Source: Bacillota bacterium
Lineage (GTDB): Bacteria > Bacillota > Clostridia > Clostridiales > Clostridiaceae
Direction: 5' to 3'
Assembly: GCA_021781745.1 (NCBI GenBank)
Contig: JAJXWH010000019.1
Span: forward strand, 33,176 to 97,175
Length of the DNA stretch: 64,000 bases
The notes beneath the pieces were generated by a model that ran no database searches, was not told the DNA's origin, and saw only the letters and a program-made list of their open reading frames with translations. The translations under genes were made by a program, and so were the position numbers. Of the stretch, positions 27,628 through 35,813 are shown one piece after another (position 1 is the stretch's first letter; the number at the start of each line of letters is the position of its first letter).

Positions 27628-27656
27628 TTGACAAAAAACTCATCCACTACTATAAT
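27628..27656 (+). promoter_or_regulatory. Consensus promoter of the Mn riboswitch-ATPase unit
   Basis: TTGACA at 27628-27633 and TATAAT at 27651-27656 are separated by exactly 17 bases, a perfect vegetative sigma factor promoter. Transcription should start near 27663, just before the riboswitch. Confidence 0.88.
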
Positions 27657-27678
27657 AATAAATATAAACTAAGTATAT

Positions 27679-27765
27679 TAAGAGGGAGTAGTTATAAATA
27701 TAACATCAACAATCGCGACTATATTGTTAGTCTGGTGTTATATACCCTAGCTGGTAACGAGACTT
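27679..27765 (+). ncRNA. yybP-ykoY manganese riboswitch
   Basis: The conserved segments of the class are present: GAGGGAGTAG at 27682 and CCCTAGCTGGTAACGAGACT at 27745, joined by a helical arm. In this class Mn2+ binds across the two loops and stabilises the aptamer. A terminator follows directly, so Mn2+ should prevent termination and switch on the ATPase gene. The class is known to control Mn exporters and P-type ATPases. Confidence 0.9.
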
Positions 27766-27810
27766 TTAATATAACTTCAAGAATTTGAAGTTATATTAAA
27801 AGTCTTTTTT
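27760..27810 (+). terminator. Riboswitch expression-platform terminator
   Basis: A perfect 20-bp stem (27761-27780 with 27785-27804) is followed by TTTTTT. Its 5' arm overlaps the last conserved bases of the Mn2+ aptamer, so aptamer and terminator exclude each other. Confidence 0.9.
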
Positions 27811-27886
27811 CTTGTTAATTCACTTATACACTTTAACTACTCAATACTTACTAATTAAATTTTTATTTGAAAGGAAGATGTCATAT

Positions 27887-30550
27887 ATGGAAAAATATTT
27901 TTCTAAAACTGTGGATGAATCTCTAAAAACCTTTGATGTGACCTTAGATGGACTGACGAGTGAAAAAGCTAACGTAATACTAAACACTGTAGGTGAAAAT
28001 ACTTTAAACGAAAAAAAGAAAAAAAATATTATATCTGTATTTCTAGAACAATTTAAGGACTTATTAGTAATTATATTAATTGCTGCTGCTATCATTTCAG
28101 CTATAACTGGAAATATGGAGAGTACTTTTGTAATTTTAGCTGTTATAACTATGAATGCTGTTTTAGGTACTGTTCAATACGTTAAAGCTGAGCAATCTCT
28201 AGATAGTTTAAAAGCGCTATCTGCACCTAATGCTAAAGTTATTCGAGATGGAGTTAAAATTGAAGTACCTTCTAAAGATGTTGTTCCAGGAGACATTTTA
28301 ATATTAGAGGCTGGAGATTTAGTAGTTGCTGATGGCAGAGTTCTAGAAAACTTTTCTCTTAAAGTAAATGAAAGTTCACTAACTGGTGAATCTGAAAGCG
28401 TGGACAAGTTTTCTGAAATTATCAACAAAGATGAAGTTGCCTTAGGTGACCAAAAGAATATGGTTTTCTCAAGTTCCTTAATTACTTATGGTAGAGCTAC
28501 TGTTCTAGTAACTAATACTGGTATGGATACTGAGCTTGGTAAAATAGCTACCCTTATGGAAGAAACTCAAGAAAAAAGTACCCCACTTCAAGTTTCCTTA
28601 GATGAATTTTCTAAGAAGCTCGCCTTTGGAATAATGGGAATCTGCGTTATTGTATTTGCGTTAAGTATGTATAGAGGTATTGATTTATTAGATTCATTAA
28701 TGTTTGCCGTGGCTCTTGCTGTTGCTGCTATACCTGAAGCCCTTAGCTCTATAGTTACGATTGTTCTTGCTATAGGTACACAATCAATGGCTAAAGAAAA
28801 TGCTATTATCAAAAAGCTAAAGGCTGTTGAAGGTCTTGGCTGCGTGTCTGTTATTTGCTCTGATAAGACTGGTACATTAACGCAAAATAAAATGACTGTA
28901 AAAAAGATTTTTATTGATAATAAACTAATTGATAGTGATAAAATAGATCTTAAAGATTTCGATTCAGATTTCCTTTTAACTAGCTCTGTGCTTTGTAATG
29001 ACTCTACTTCTATAGATGGTGCTGAAATTGGAGACCCAACAGAAGTTGCCTTAGTAAACTTTGGGCATAAATACTCTTTAAATGAAATTGAATGTAGAAA
29101 TACTTACCCAAGACATAAAGAAATTCCCTTTGATTCTGATAGAAAACTTATGAGTACTCTTAATGAAATTGATGGAAAATATATATTGATTACTAAAGGT
29201 GCTCTTGATGTATTACTTAATAGAGTAACTTCAATAAAAACTTCAACTGGAATAGCAAACTTCACTAACAATGATAAGATCAATATAAATAATGTTAATA
29301 GAGAATTATCATCTCAAGGACTAAGAGTTTTAGCTTTTGCTTATAGAGAGCTTAATGAGAATAAAGAGCTTACTTTAGGGGATGAGTATAATTATACTTT
29401 CTTAGGTTTAATTTCAATGATTGATCCACCTAGAGAAGAATCTAAAGCAGCTGTTAATGATTGTATTAAAGCTTCTATCAAGCCAATTATGATTACTGGA
29501 GACCACAAGATTACAGCTTCTGCTATTGCTAAGGAAATTGGTATATTACAAGATGGTGATTCGGCAGTAGAAGGTTTAGAACTTGATAAAATGTCTGATG
29601 ACGAGCTTAATTCAAAATTAGAGAATATTTCCGTTTATGCAAGAGTATCTCCAGAACATAAAATAAGAATAGTAAAAGCATGGCAAAAAAAGGGGAAGAT
29701 AGTTGCAATGACTGGAGACGGTGTTAATGATGCCCCTGCATTAAAACAAGCTGATATTGGTATTGCAATGGGTATAACAGGTACTGAAGTTTCAAAAGAT
29801 GCTGCTTCAATGATTTTAACAGATGATAACTTTGCTACTATTGTTAAATCAGTTACTAACGGAAGAAATATTTATGCTAATATAAAGAATTCAATTAAAT
29901 TCCTACTTTCAGGTAATACTTCTGGAATTCTTGCAGTACTATATTCATCAATATTTGCGCTCCCTATTCCGTTTGCCGCTGTGCACTTATTATTTATCAA
30001 CTTACTAACAGATAGTTTGCCTGCCATTGCAATTGGTATGGAAAAATCTAAGAAAGATGTTTTAAAAGATAAGCCCAGGGATGCTAACGAATCTATCTTG
30101 ACTAAGGATTTTATCATAAGTATCTGCAGTCAAGGTTTGCTTATTGGAATATTCACTATGATTTCTTATCACATTGGTTTAGCTAAAGGTAATCATGGAA
30201 TTGCTATGACAATGGCCTTTAGTACTTTATGTTTAGCTAGACTATTCCATGGATTTAACTGCAGGGGTAAAAAATCTACCTTTGCTCTTGGATTTTTCAA
30301 TAATAAATTCAGTTGGATTGCTTTTATATCAGGAGTTATACTTGTAAATACAGCATTACTTGTACCTGCTCTTCAAGGATTATTTGAAATAACTCCACTT
30401 ACTACTAATAAATTGATATTAGTTCATGTATTTGCTTTTATTCCAACTTTAATAATACAAACCGTTAAGGTTATTAGAGATTTTATTGAAAGAAACAATG
30501 AAAGGAATGAGGAAAGAGAGACTAATAGCTCAACTGTAAGAGCTGCATAA
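27887..30550 (+). CDS. P2-type cation-transporting ATPase (probable Mn2+/Ca2+ exporter)
   Basis: An 887-residue P-type ATPase of the Ca2+/PMR1 type. It has the TGES dephosphorylation loop, PEALSSIVTIVLAIG in helix M4, phosphorylation motif SDKTGTLTQNKM, MITGDHKITA, and the hinge TGDGVNDAPALKQADIG; NLLTDSLPAIAIG in M6 supplies likely ion ligands. I chose the ATG at 27887 (protein begins MEKYFSKTV) for its AAAGGAAG site; an upstream in-frame reading to 27812 runs back into the riboswitch leader. Control by a Mn2+ riboswitch argues that it exports Mn2+, perhaps also Ca2+. Confidence 0.93.
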   Translation: MEKYFSKTVDESLKTFDVTLDGLTSEKANVILNTVGENTLNEKKKKNIISVFLEQFKDLLVIILIAAAIISAITGNMESTFVILAVITMNAVLGTVQYVKAEQSLDSLKALSAPNAKVIRDGVKIEVPSKDVVPGDILILEAGDLVVADGRVLENFSLKVNESSLTGESESVDKFSEIINKDEVALGDQKNMVFSSSLITYGRATVLVTNTGMDTELGKIATLMEETQEKSTPLQVSLDEFSKKLAFGIMGICVIVFALSMYRGIDLLDSLMFAVALAVAAIPEALSSIVTIVLAIGTQSMAKENAIIKKLKAVEGLGCVSVICSDKTGTLTQNKMTVKKIFIDNKLIDSDKIDLKDFDSDFLLTSSVLCNDSTSIDGAEIGDPTEVALVNFGHKYSLNEIECRNTYPRHKEIPFDSDRKLMSTLNEIDGKYILITKGALDVLLNRVTSIKTSTGIANFTNNDKININNVNRELSSQGLRVLAFAYRELNENKELTLGDEYNYTFLGLISMIDPPREESKAAVNDCIKASIKPIMITGDHKITASAIAKEIGILQDGDSAVEGLELDKMSDDELNSKLENISVYARVSPEHKIRIVKAWQKKGKIVAMTGDGVNDAPALKQADIGIAMGITGTEVSKDAASMILTDDNFATIVKSVTNGRNIYANIKNSIKFLLSGNTSGILAVLYSSIFALPIPFAAVHLLFINLLTDSLPAIAIGMEKSKKDVLKDKPRDANESILTKDFIISICSQGLLIGIFTMISYHIGLAKGNHGIAMTMAFSTLCLARLFHGFNCRGKKSTFALGFFNNKFSWIAFISGVILVNTALLVPALQGLFEITPLTTNKLILVHVFAFIPTLIIQTVKVIRDFIERNNERNEERETNSSTVRAA

Positions 30551-30589
30551 AACACTTTCAAATTTATATAATTTAGTTCAATTAAAAGA

Positions 30590-30645
30590 GCTATATCAAA
30601 ATCATTTAATTACTTTGATATAACCCTTATTATTTTTATTAATAA
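30590..30645 (+). terminator. Terminator of the P-type ATPase gene
   Basis: A 9-bp perfect stem (30592-30600 with 30614-30622) is followed by CCCTTATTATTTTTATT. It overlaps the 3' end of a possible small gene on the other strand. Confidence 0.65.
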
Positions 30646-30709
30646 GGCATTTGCAAAGGCCATACCTGCTGCAGAATATGCATGGCCATCTTTTCTCTAG
30701 CTTTAACAT
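30602..30709 (-). CDS. Possible tiny Cys-rich protein (35 residues)
   Basis: ATG at 30709 is preceded by GGAGG with an 8-base spacer. The 35 codons encode a basic peptide with four cysteines spaced C-x2-C-x5-C-x-C within residues 10-21 and a Lys-rich tail. I do not recognise the family. A strong minus-strand terminator lies 50 bases upstream of the start, so the reading frame could sit behind an attenuator. The spacing of the cysteines suggests metal binding. It may also be a chance frame over the ATPase terminator; no homology was tested. Confidence 0.42.
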   Translation of the reverse strand: MLKLEKRWPCIFCSRYGLCKCLINKNNKGYIKVIK

Positions 30710-30754
30710 TTTTAGTTCCTCCATAAAAAAATATATACTTTATCTTTCTCGTAA

Positions 30755-30806
30755 AAATAAAAAACATGTTAGAAATACAAATTACTGCTTGTTTTCTATC
30801 ATGTTC
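30755..30806 (-). terminator. Minus-strand terminator ahead of the tiny Cys-rich ORF
   Basis: Arms 30763-30775 and 30793-30805 form a 13-bp stem with one mismatch, followed on the minus strand by TTTTTTATTTTT. No recognised gene ends here, so it must end a short unannotated transcript or act as an attenuator. A second small stem (CAACCA/TGGTTG) lies just upstream at 30845-30875. Confidence 0.7.
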
Positions 30807-30898
30807 TTAAATTAAATGTTTAATATTTTATTCCTTATCAATATCAACCACTACATGCATAATGCGACTTGGTTGTCTTATATTTATAAGTTATCATA

Positions 30899-31002
30899 TT
30901 GTTATGTCTTTGAATTCTATAGTATACTGATAATAGTTAGTTGTTAAAGCACTCTAAAAAAATAATATATCAATATACTTGTCTATTATTTTTTCGTGTG
31001 CT
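30899..31002 (+). promoter_or_regulatory. hydE promoter and leader hairpin
   Basis: A promoter candidate is TTGTTA (30899-30904) with TATACT (30923-30928), spacing 18. The leader then holds a long stem: 30948-30967 pairs with 30984-31002 with few mismatches, ending 18 bases before the hydE ribosome binding site. It may be an attenuator or a 5' stabiliser. Confidence 0.5.
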
Positions 31003-31025
31003 AATTTCTTTTATTAGGAGGAACT

Positions 31026-32075
31026 ATGAATAAACTTATTGAAAAAGCTAAGATCACTCATGACTTGGATAAAGAAGAAATATTGGAATTATTGCAAAAT
31101 GATGATATAAATGAAGAACTTTTTAAAGCTGCAGATGAGGTTCGCCAAAAGAATTTAGGAGACTATGTTCATCTTAGAGGTCTAATTGAATTTACAAACA
31201 TATGTAAGAGAAACTGCATGTATTGTGGACTAAGAAGAGACAATAAAAATCTTGAAAGATATAGATTAACACAAGAAGAAATCTTAGATTTTGCAAAAAA
31301 AGCAGTTAGTTATGGTTATAGGACAATTGTTCTTCAAGGAGGCGAAGATGATTACTTTACCAAAGAAAAAATGACTAATATTGTTAAGGAAATAAAAAAA
31401 TTAGGTGTTGCCTTAACACTGAGCCTAGGCGAAAAAACTTATGAGGAATATAAAGCATTTAAGGAAGCCGGTGCAGATAGATATTTAATACGTATTGAAA
31501 CTACAGATAAAAAGCTTTATGAAGATATGGATCCTAATATGAGCTTTGAAGAAAGATTGAATTGTTTAAAGAACTTACGAGATTTAGGATACGAAGTTGG
31601 AAGCGGAATTCTTGTAGGCCTTCCAAATCAAACTTTAGACTCTATAGCTAATGATATACTATTTTTCAAAGAAATTAATGCAGACATGATAGGAATAGGA
31701 CCTTTTATACCAAATGAAGATACTCCACTAAAAGATGCAGAAGGTGGCAGTCTAACTTTAGCTCTTAAAGTAATGGCTTTGACACGTTTAATTCTCCCTG
31801 ATATAAATATTCCTGCAACAACTGCAATGGAGTCTCTAGCTCCAAATGGTAGAATAATCGCACTTCAAAGCGGTGCTAATGTTGTAATGCCTAATGTCAC
31901 AGAAGGTGAATACAGAAAACTTTATGCCTTATATCCAGGTAAAATATGTACAGGCGATACACCTGCTCACTGTAGAGGATGTATTACAGGTAAAGTTACT
32001 GGAATAGGCCGAATAATTTCTGATGGCTACGGATTTAGGGGTAATCAAAATACAAGTGCTTACAAAAATAGCTAA
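31026..32075 (+). CDS. hydE: [FeFe] hydrogenase maturation radical SAM protein HydE
   Basis: A 349-residue radical SAM enzyme needed to build the dithiomethylamine-bearing diiron subcluster of the H-cluster. The radical SAM motif is CKRNCMYCGL (CxxxCxxC), preceded by RGLIEFTN, and ILQGGEDDYF and VGLPNQTLDSI are family segments. The C-terminal cysteines lie in ICTGDTPAHCRGC. A TTAGGAGG site precedes the ATG. hydF and hydG are not in the window. It would serve the hydrogenase at the left edge and any others in the genome. Confidence 0.93.
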   Translation: MNKLIEKAKITHDLDKEEILELLQNDDINEELFKAADEVRQKNLGDYVHLRGLIEFTNICKRNCMYCGLRRDNKNLERYRLTQEEILDFAKKAVSYGYRTIVLQGGEDDYFTKEKMTNIVKEIKKLGVALTLSLGEKTYEEYKAFKEAGADRYLIRIETTDKKLYEDMDPNMSFEERLNCLKNLRDLGYEVGSGILVGLPNQTLDSIANDILFFKEINADMIGIGPFIPNEDTPLKDAEGGSLTLALKVMALTRLILPDINIPATTAMESLAPNGRIIALQSGANVVMPNVTEGEYRKLYALYPGKICTGDTPAHCRGCITGKVTGIGRIISDGYGFRGNQNTSAYKNS

Positions 32076-32093
32076 CTAAGTTGTAATAAATCA

Positions 32094-32136
32094 GCACCGT
32101 AGTATAATGCTTAATATTGTACTACGGTGTAATTTT
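32094..32136. terminator. Bidirectional terminator between hydE and the MobA-like gene
   Basis: A perfect 10-bp stem (CACCGTAGTA at 32095-32104 with TACTACGGTG at 32120-32129) lies between convergent genes, with T-rich tail on the plus strand. Confidence 0.85.
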
Positions 32137-32141
32137 CTTAA

Positions 32142-32723
32142 TTATTTCCTTAAATTTAGTTGCTGCAGTTCTTCTATAGTGTCAATATCTGTTATTTCTT
32201 CTTCATTATCAATTACAACTATTTCTACATCATCCATGTGATTTCTTATAACAAATTTTCCGCCAAAATCGCCTTCCAAATCCAATAGCTCATCTAAATA
32301 TTTCTGTGAAAATATATTTGGATTTCCAAGAGCCCCTTTATACTTAAAAGATGCAATTCCTTTATCACTTTCTAAAAATGCATCAATTAATTTTGTGATA
32401 CTATCCAATGTTAAAAACGGTTCATCACACACCATAAACATATAAGCATCAGCTTCCATATCAGCTCGGATGCCAATTTCAATAGAATAAGATAATCCCT
32501 TCTCACTATCTTCATTCATAATAACTAAAATAGGCTTATCGGATAAAGCTTCTTTAATTTCCTTATATTGAGTAACTAAAATTATTTTATTAAAGTTTAA
32601 TTTTAAAACCTTTTCTACTGCATTCATGTACATTGGCTTGCTATTAATGTATTCCAATAACTTATTGGGTTGAACCCTGCTACTGTTTCCTGCTGCTAAC
32701 AAAATTACATTTATCTTCATCAT
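32142..32723 (-). CDS. MobA-like NTP transferase
   Basis: A 193-residue nucleotidyltransferase of the MobA/MocA fold. It has the nucleotide motif LLAAGNSSRVQPNKLLEY, the metal-binding MFMVCDEPFL, and the substrate-side ALGNPNIFSQKYLDELL. MocA-like enzymes transfer CMP or GMP to molybdopterin, but no molybdenum cofactor gene is nearby, so the acceptor is uncertain. Copy 2 of the palindromic repeat lies just upstream of its start. Confidence 0.82.
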   Translation of the reverse strand: MMKINVILLAAGNSSRVQPNKLLEYINSKPMYMNAVEKVLKLNFNKIILVTQYKEIKEALSDKPILVIMNEDSEKGLSYSIEIGIRADMEADAYMFMVCDEPFLTLDSITKLIDAFLESDKGIASFKYKGALGNPNIFSQKYLDELLDLEGDFGGKFVIRNHMDDVEIVVIDNEEEITDIDTIEELQQLNLRK

Positions 32724-32771
32724 ATTAATTTCTTAGTTATACATATTTAATGTATAATAACTCCTTTCATT

Positions 32772-32939
32772 GTTTTAGGCACATGAAAGAAAATAACAAG
32801 TCCAAAATGCCATGATTATTTTTCATCAGACAAGGAAGTAGATTGGCCTCATAGCAGGCCTATTAGGGCAATCTGCTGACACAGTATGATGGAAAATAGG
32901 CTTGGCAGATGGACTTGTTATTTTTTTGATTGTGCCTTA
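32772..32939. repeat. Palindromic repeat element, copy 2 (short form, MITE-like)
   Basis: A 168-bp element nearly identical to the outer parts of the copy at 15075-15345, in the same orientation. Its ends form the same 54-bp imperfect inverted repeats and it keeps the internal GGCCT/AGGCC stem. The centre here is only about 30 bases. Like copy 1, it begins within 20 bp of the stop codon of a minus-strand gene. Confidence 0.87.
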
Positions 32940-32957
32940 ATTGAATTAATTAAATAT

Positions 32958-33596
32958 TTATGAAAGCTTAATGCAAGGGCCATGTCCAGTAGCTATAAAG
33001 TTAGGACTTAACTCAGCAAGATTTTGCTGTAACTGACCTCTTTTATCTGCATCAGGTACCTGTTCATGACTAATACTATCTATTTCTGCAGACCACTTGG
33101 ATTCTACAATTCTGCCTGCTGCTTCTCCTAAATTGAACATTAAATCACTGCTAAAAAATATTTTACTCTGGTTTTCGATTACTAATAATCCTCCCCATAG
33201 GTGCATTTCAGAAGGATAATTTATAAATTCCAACTCACCTTGATCAATACTTAGTTTCTCTCCAGCCCTTTTGATAATAATATCATTTGTAATCCCAAAA
33301 CCACTTAACTGACGTGCTGTAACTTCAGAGCAAATTGATTTAGCTTGTGGAAAATGTTTGAGTATTACTGATAATCCACCGCATTCATCTGCTTCGAAGT
33401 GAGAGATAAAAATATATCTCAAATCCTTTCCATTAAGAGTCTCCTTCAATTGGGGAATTAAAGCTTCTGCCTGCTGCACATTTCCTGTGTGAATAAGTAA
33501 AGGTTCATCAGTCAACAAAAGATATTGATGAAATGTTAAGTTAATTGGTTGCACATAATTGCTAAATTGATATAAATTATTATAAATAACTGCCAT
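32958..33596 (-). CDS. Metallo-beta-lactamase-fold protein with flavodiiron-type metal site
   Basis: About 212 residues. The motif SHFEADECGG matches HxExD of the oxygen-reducing diiron domain of flavodiiron proteins, rather than HxHxDH of lactamases; later ligands include the His in SEMHLWGG, the Asp in FFSSDLMF and the His in ATGHGP. There is no flavodoxin domain, so its electron partner is separate. I chose ATG 33596 (protein begins MAVIYNN) for its AAGGAGA site; an in-frame extension to 33695 has none. An O2- or NO-detoxifying role is possible. Confidence 0.82.
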   Translation of the reverse strand: MAVIYNNLYQFSNYVQPINLTFHQYLLLTDEPLLIHTGNVQQAEALIPQLKETLNGKDLRYIFISHFEADECGGLSVILKHFPQAKSICSEVTARQLSGFGITNDIIIKRAGEKLSIDQGELEFINYPSEMHLWGGLLVIENQSKIFFSSDLMFNLGEAAGRIVESKWSAEIDSISHEQVPDADKRGQLQQNLAELSPNFIATGHGPCIKLS

Positions 33597-33725
33597 GTTT
33601 CTTCTCCTTAAAATTAAATATTTATTATACTTACTTATTATGATATTGATTGTATTATATAGGGAAGTCCTGTTGTCAACTTCACACTCCTTCATACAAT
33701 CCTCATTATTACTTTATTGTTTGTC

Positions 33726-34463
33726 TTACCAATCTTTATAATACACAAAATTTTCATCAAATAATTTTAATGGGATTTTAAATTCAGGAAATCCAAATAC
33801 ATATGGTGCTAACTCATATAATTGATAATAGATCACAAGATTGTTATCCTCTATATAAAAATTCTGATTATCACTAATTCCCTTGAATTCAGCCCCTGAA
33901 TCAAAATAATTTTCTGGTTTTTTACCTATCTGTTCTTTTATTTCTTTATTTATTATATCTTTGTAATCATATCCTTTGTTAAATAAATCCTTTAAAGTTA
34001 CTAAACTTTCTTTTTCTTTATCTACAGTATACGAAGTCTTCGTTGTCATTCCATGAGCTCCTCCTAGAAACTCATAATAATCATTAAATAGACTAACAAT
34101 TGATTTATTATCTTCAGTAACTGTATATCTTGAATTAATTTCATAGGGAAACCTAGGTATTTCCTTCTCCGTACCTTTAAAATATTCTTTTGATGTCCTT
34201 TCAGCTTCTTCAACTTTGGGTAAGATATCACTATTAATTTTGTTATTAATTAAGCTTATCTTTTTTTTATCATTTCCATCAACAAATTGAGGCATTTGAA
34301 TGTCTTCTTTCAAATATCCTAAGTTTTTACTTATAAACTTTTCCTCAACTTTAAGTTGCTTTTCACTTTTTAATCCACTACTTATACACAATTGTTGTGG
34401 ATAAATTGTAAATAACATTGAACTCATAACAAATATTCCTGCTATATTAGTTAAAACACCCAC
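33726..34463 (-). CDS. DUF3298 / RsiV-like exported protein
   Basis: About 245 residues with an N-terminal hydrophobic segment (VLTNIAGIFVMSSMLFTIYP), probably a signal peptide or anchor. The rest resembles the DUF4163 plus DUF3298 pair found outside the membrane in RsiV, with GGAHGMTTKTSYTVDKE and LYELAPYVFGFPEFKIPL. There is no anti-sigma domain. I prefer GTG 34463, which has AAAGGAGG 7 bases upstream, over ATG 34505. It is divergent from the polysaccharide deacetylase across a DnaA-box cluster. Confidence 0.75.
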   Translation of the reverse strand: MGVLTNIAGIFVMSSMLFTIYPQQLCISSGLKSEKQLKVEEKFISKNLGYLKEDIQMPQFVDGNDKKKISLINNKINSDILPKVEEAERTSKEYFKGTEKEIPRFPYEINSRYTVTEDNKSIVSLFNDYYEFLGGAHGMTTKTSYTVDKEKESLVTLKDLFNKGYDYKDIINKEIKEQIGKKPENYFDSGAEFKGISDNQNFYIEDNNLVIYYQLYELAPYVFGFPEFKIPLKLFDENFVYYKDW

Positions 34464-34585
34464 ATTAATGCCTCCTTTATTTATTCCATTTGCGACTTTA
34501 TTCATTTTATATCCACAAAATTAACATGTAATATTATGTATATCAACACTTTTATAACACGTTATCCACAAGCGTTTGTGGATAA
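34382..34585. promoter_or_regulatory. DnaA-box cluster
   Basis: Perfect DnaA boxes (TTATCCACA) occur at 34562-34570 (plus), 34577-34585 (minus) and 34396-34404 (minus). One-mismatch boxes lie at 34382-34390 (TTATACACA) and 34509-34517 (ATATCCACA). The first two face each other 6 bases apart. The cluster spans the start and promoter of the DUF3298 gene. No replication gene is close, so a DnaA-regulated promoter or DnaA-titration site is more likely than an origin. Confidence 0.7.
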
Positions 34586-34773
34586 TGTTAATAAGTTGTA
34601 CTATTTTTATATTATGCTACTCTTTATGTAATCTTATTCTGGTTTTGCTTTACCGAAATAAAATAGTATTTTTAAAATTTATCATAAATATTGGTAATAT
34701 TTATTTAAATTTGGGGTATAATTATAAGAAATACTCTGATTAATATTAAGTAAAGGAGGCAGTTTATAAATTT

Positions 34774-35712
34774 ATGCCTAATAAAAATTATTCCAAAAGA
34801 AATGGTTTTCTAAATGATATTTTCACATCCCCAAAAAAGATAACTCTGCTAGTTGCAATCTTTATACTTATATTATTCGGATACTTAACGTGCAATAGAA
34901 TTTCCACAAATGAAATTATAAATAGAGAAAATAAGGTTATAGGCAATCCTGATAATAACGTTAATGTACAAGAGCATTATGATACAGACAGTAATAATGA
35001 AGCACAAGATATAAGGCTGACTCACGCAGGTAATTTAGTTAATAATAATGTAGGCGTACCAGTTCTTTATTATCACTCAATTAATGAATCTGCGGATAAT
35101 GAAGTAACAATGACTCCCGAAATGCTTAGAAAACAACTCCAGTACATAAAGGATCAAGGTTATATAACACTAACCATTAGCGAATTAAAAGACTACTTAC
35201 TAAAAGATGCTTCTATACCCAAAAATAGCATAGTCATTACTTTTGATGACGGCTATATGGATAACTATCGTAATGCCTTTCCAATACTTAAGAATTTAAA
35301 TATGGTAGCAACTATTTTCTGTATAACTTCTAACTTAGATGGTTCCTATTATTTATCAAAAGATGCTATAAGTGAAATGTCACGCTATGGTATAGACATT
35401 GAAAGTCATACTGTTACCCATCCTAAACTTGATAAGCTGACATATGATAATCAATTAAAAGAATTGAGTGAATCTAAAAAAACTTTAGAATCCATAACTG
35501 GTAAGGAAGTAACTTCTATTGCCTATCCTTTCGGAAACTTTAATGATGATACTATAAAAGCAGCTAAAACTGCTGGTTATACATTAGGTTTTACTACTAA
35601 TAGAGGGCTTTCTGATAGAAATGATAATCCGCTTAAATTAGATAGAATATATATTAGTTCTAAATATAATATGGAAACCTTTAAAGAAATTTTAAGTAAA
35701 ACGGAAAAATAG
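34774..35712 (+). CDS. Polysaccharide deacetylase, membrane-anchored
   Basis: A 312-residue carbohydrate esterase 4 family protein. One transmembrane helix lies at about 24-40 (KITLLVAIFILILFGYL), then a low-complexity Asn-rich linker, then the NodB domain: VLYYHSI, metal-binding ITFDDGYMDNYRNAFPIL and SHTVTHPKL, and IAYPFGNFND. It should act outside the cell on peptidoglycan or a surface polymer. AAAGGAGG lies 14 bases before the ATG, a rather long spacing. Confidence 0.9.
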   Translation: MPNKNYSKRNGFLNDIFTSPKKITLLVAIFILILFGYLTCNRISTNEIINRENKVIGNPDNNVNVQEHYDTDSNNEAQDIRLTHAGNLVNNNVGVPVLYYHSINESADNEVTMTPEMLRKQLQYIKDQGYITLTISELKDYLLKDASIPKNSIVITFDDGYMDNYRNAFPILKNLNMVATIFCITSNLDGSYYLSKDAISEMSRYGIDIESHTVTHPKLDKLTYDNQLKELSESKKTLESITGKEVTSIAYPFGNFNDDTIKAAKTAGYTLGFTTNRGLSDRNDNPLKLDRIYISSKYNMETFKEILSKTEK

Positions 35713-35735
35713 CCTTCATTTGAAGGCTATAAATA
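35709..35735. terminator. Terminator between the deacetylase and RsgI-like genes
   Basis: A perfect 10-bp stem (ATAGCCTTCA/TGAAGGCTAT, 35709-35730) includes the deacetylase stop codon and lies between convergent genes. Confidence 0.7.
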
Positions 35736-35813
35736 TTCTAAATTAATACCAAGTATCAAATGAACATACTGTATTCTTTGGGCTTTTTACCTTGATATCT
35801 AATTTTATGCTCT

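Noticed and set aside
34562..34585. Chromosome or plasmid replication origin
   Set aside because: DnaA boxes are present, but there is no dnaA, dnaN, rep gene or clear unwinding element in the neighbourhood, so a regulatory cluster is more likely.
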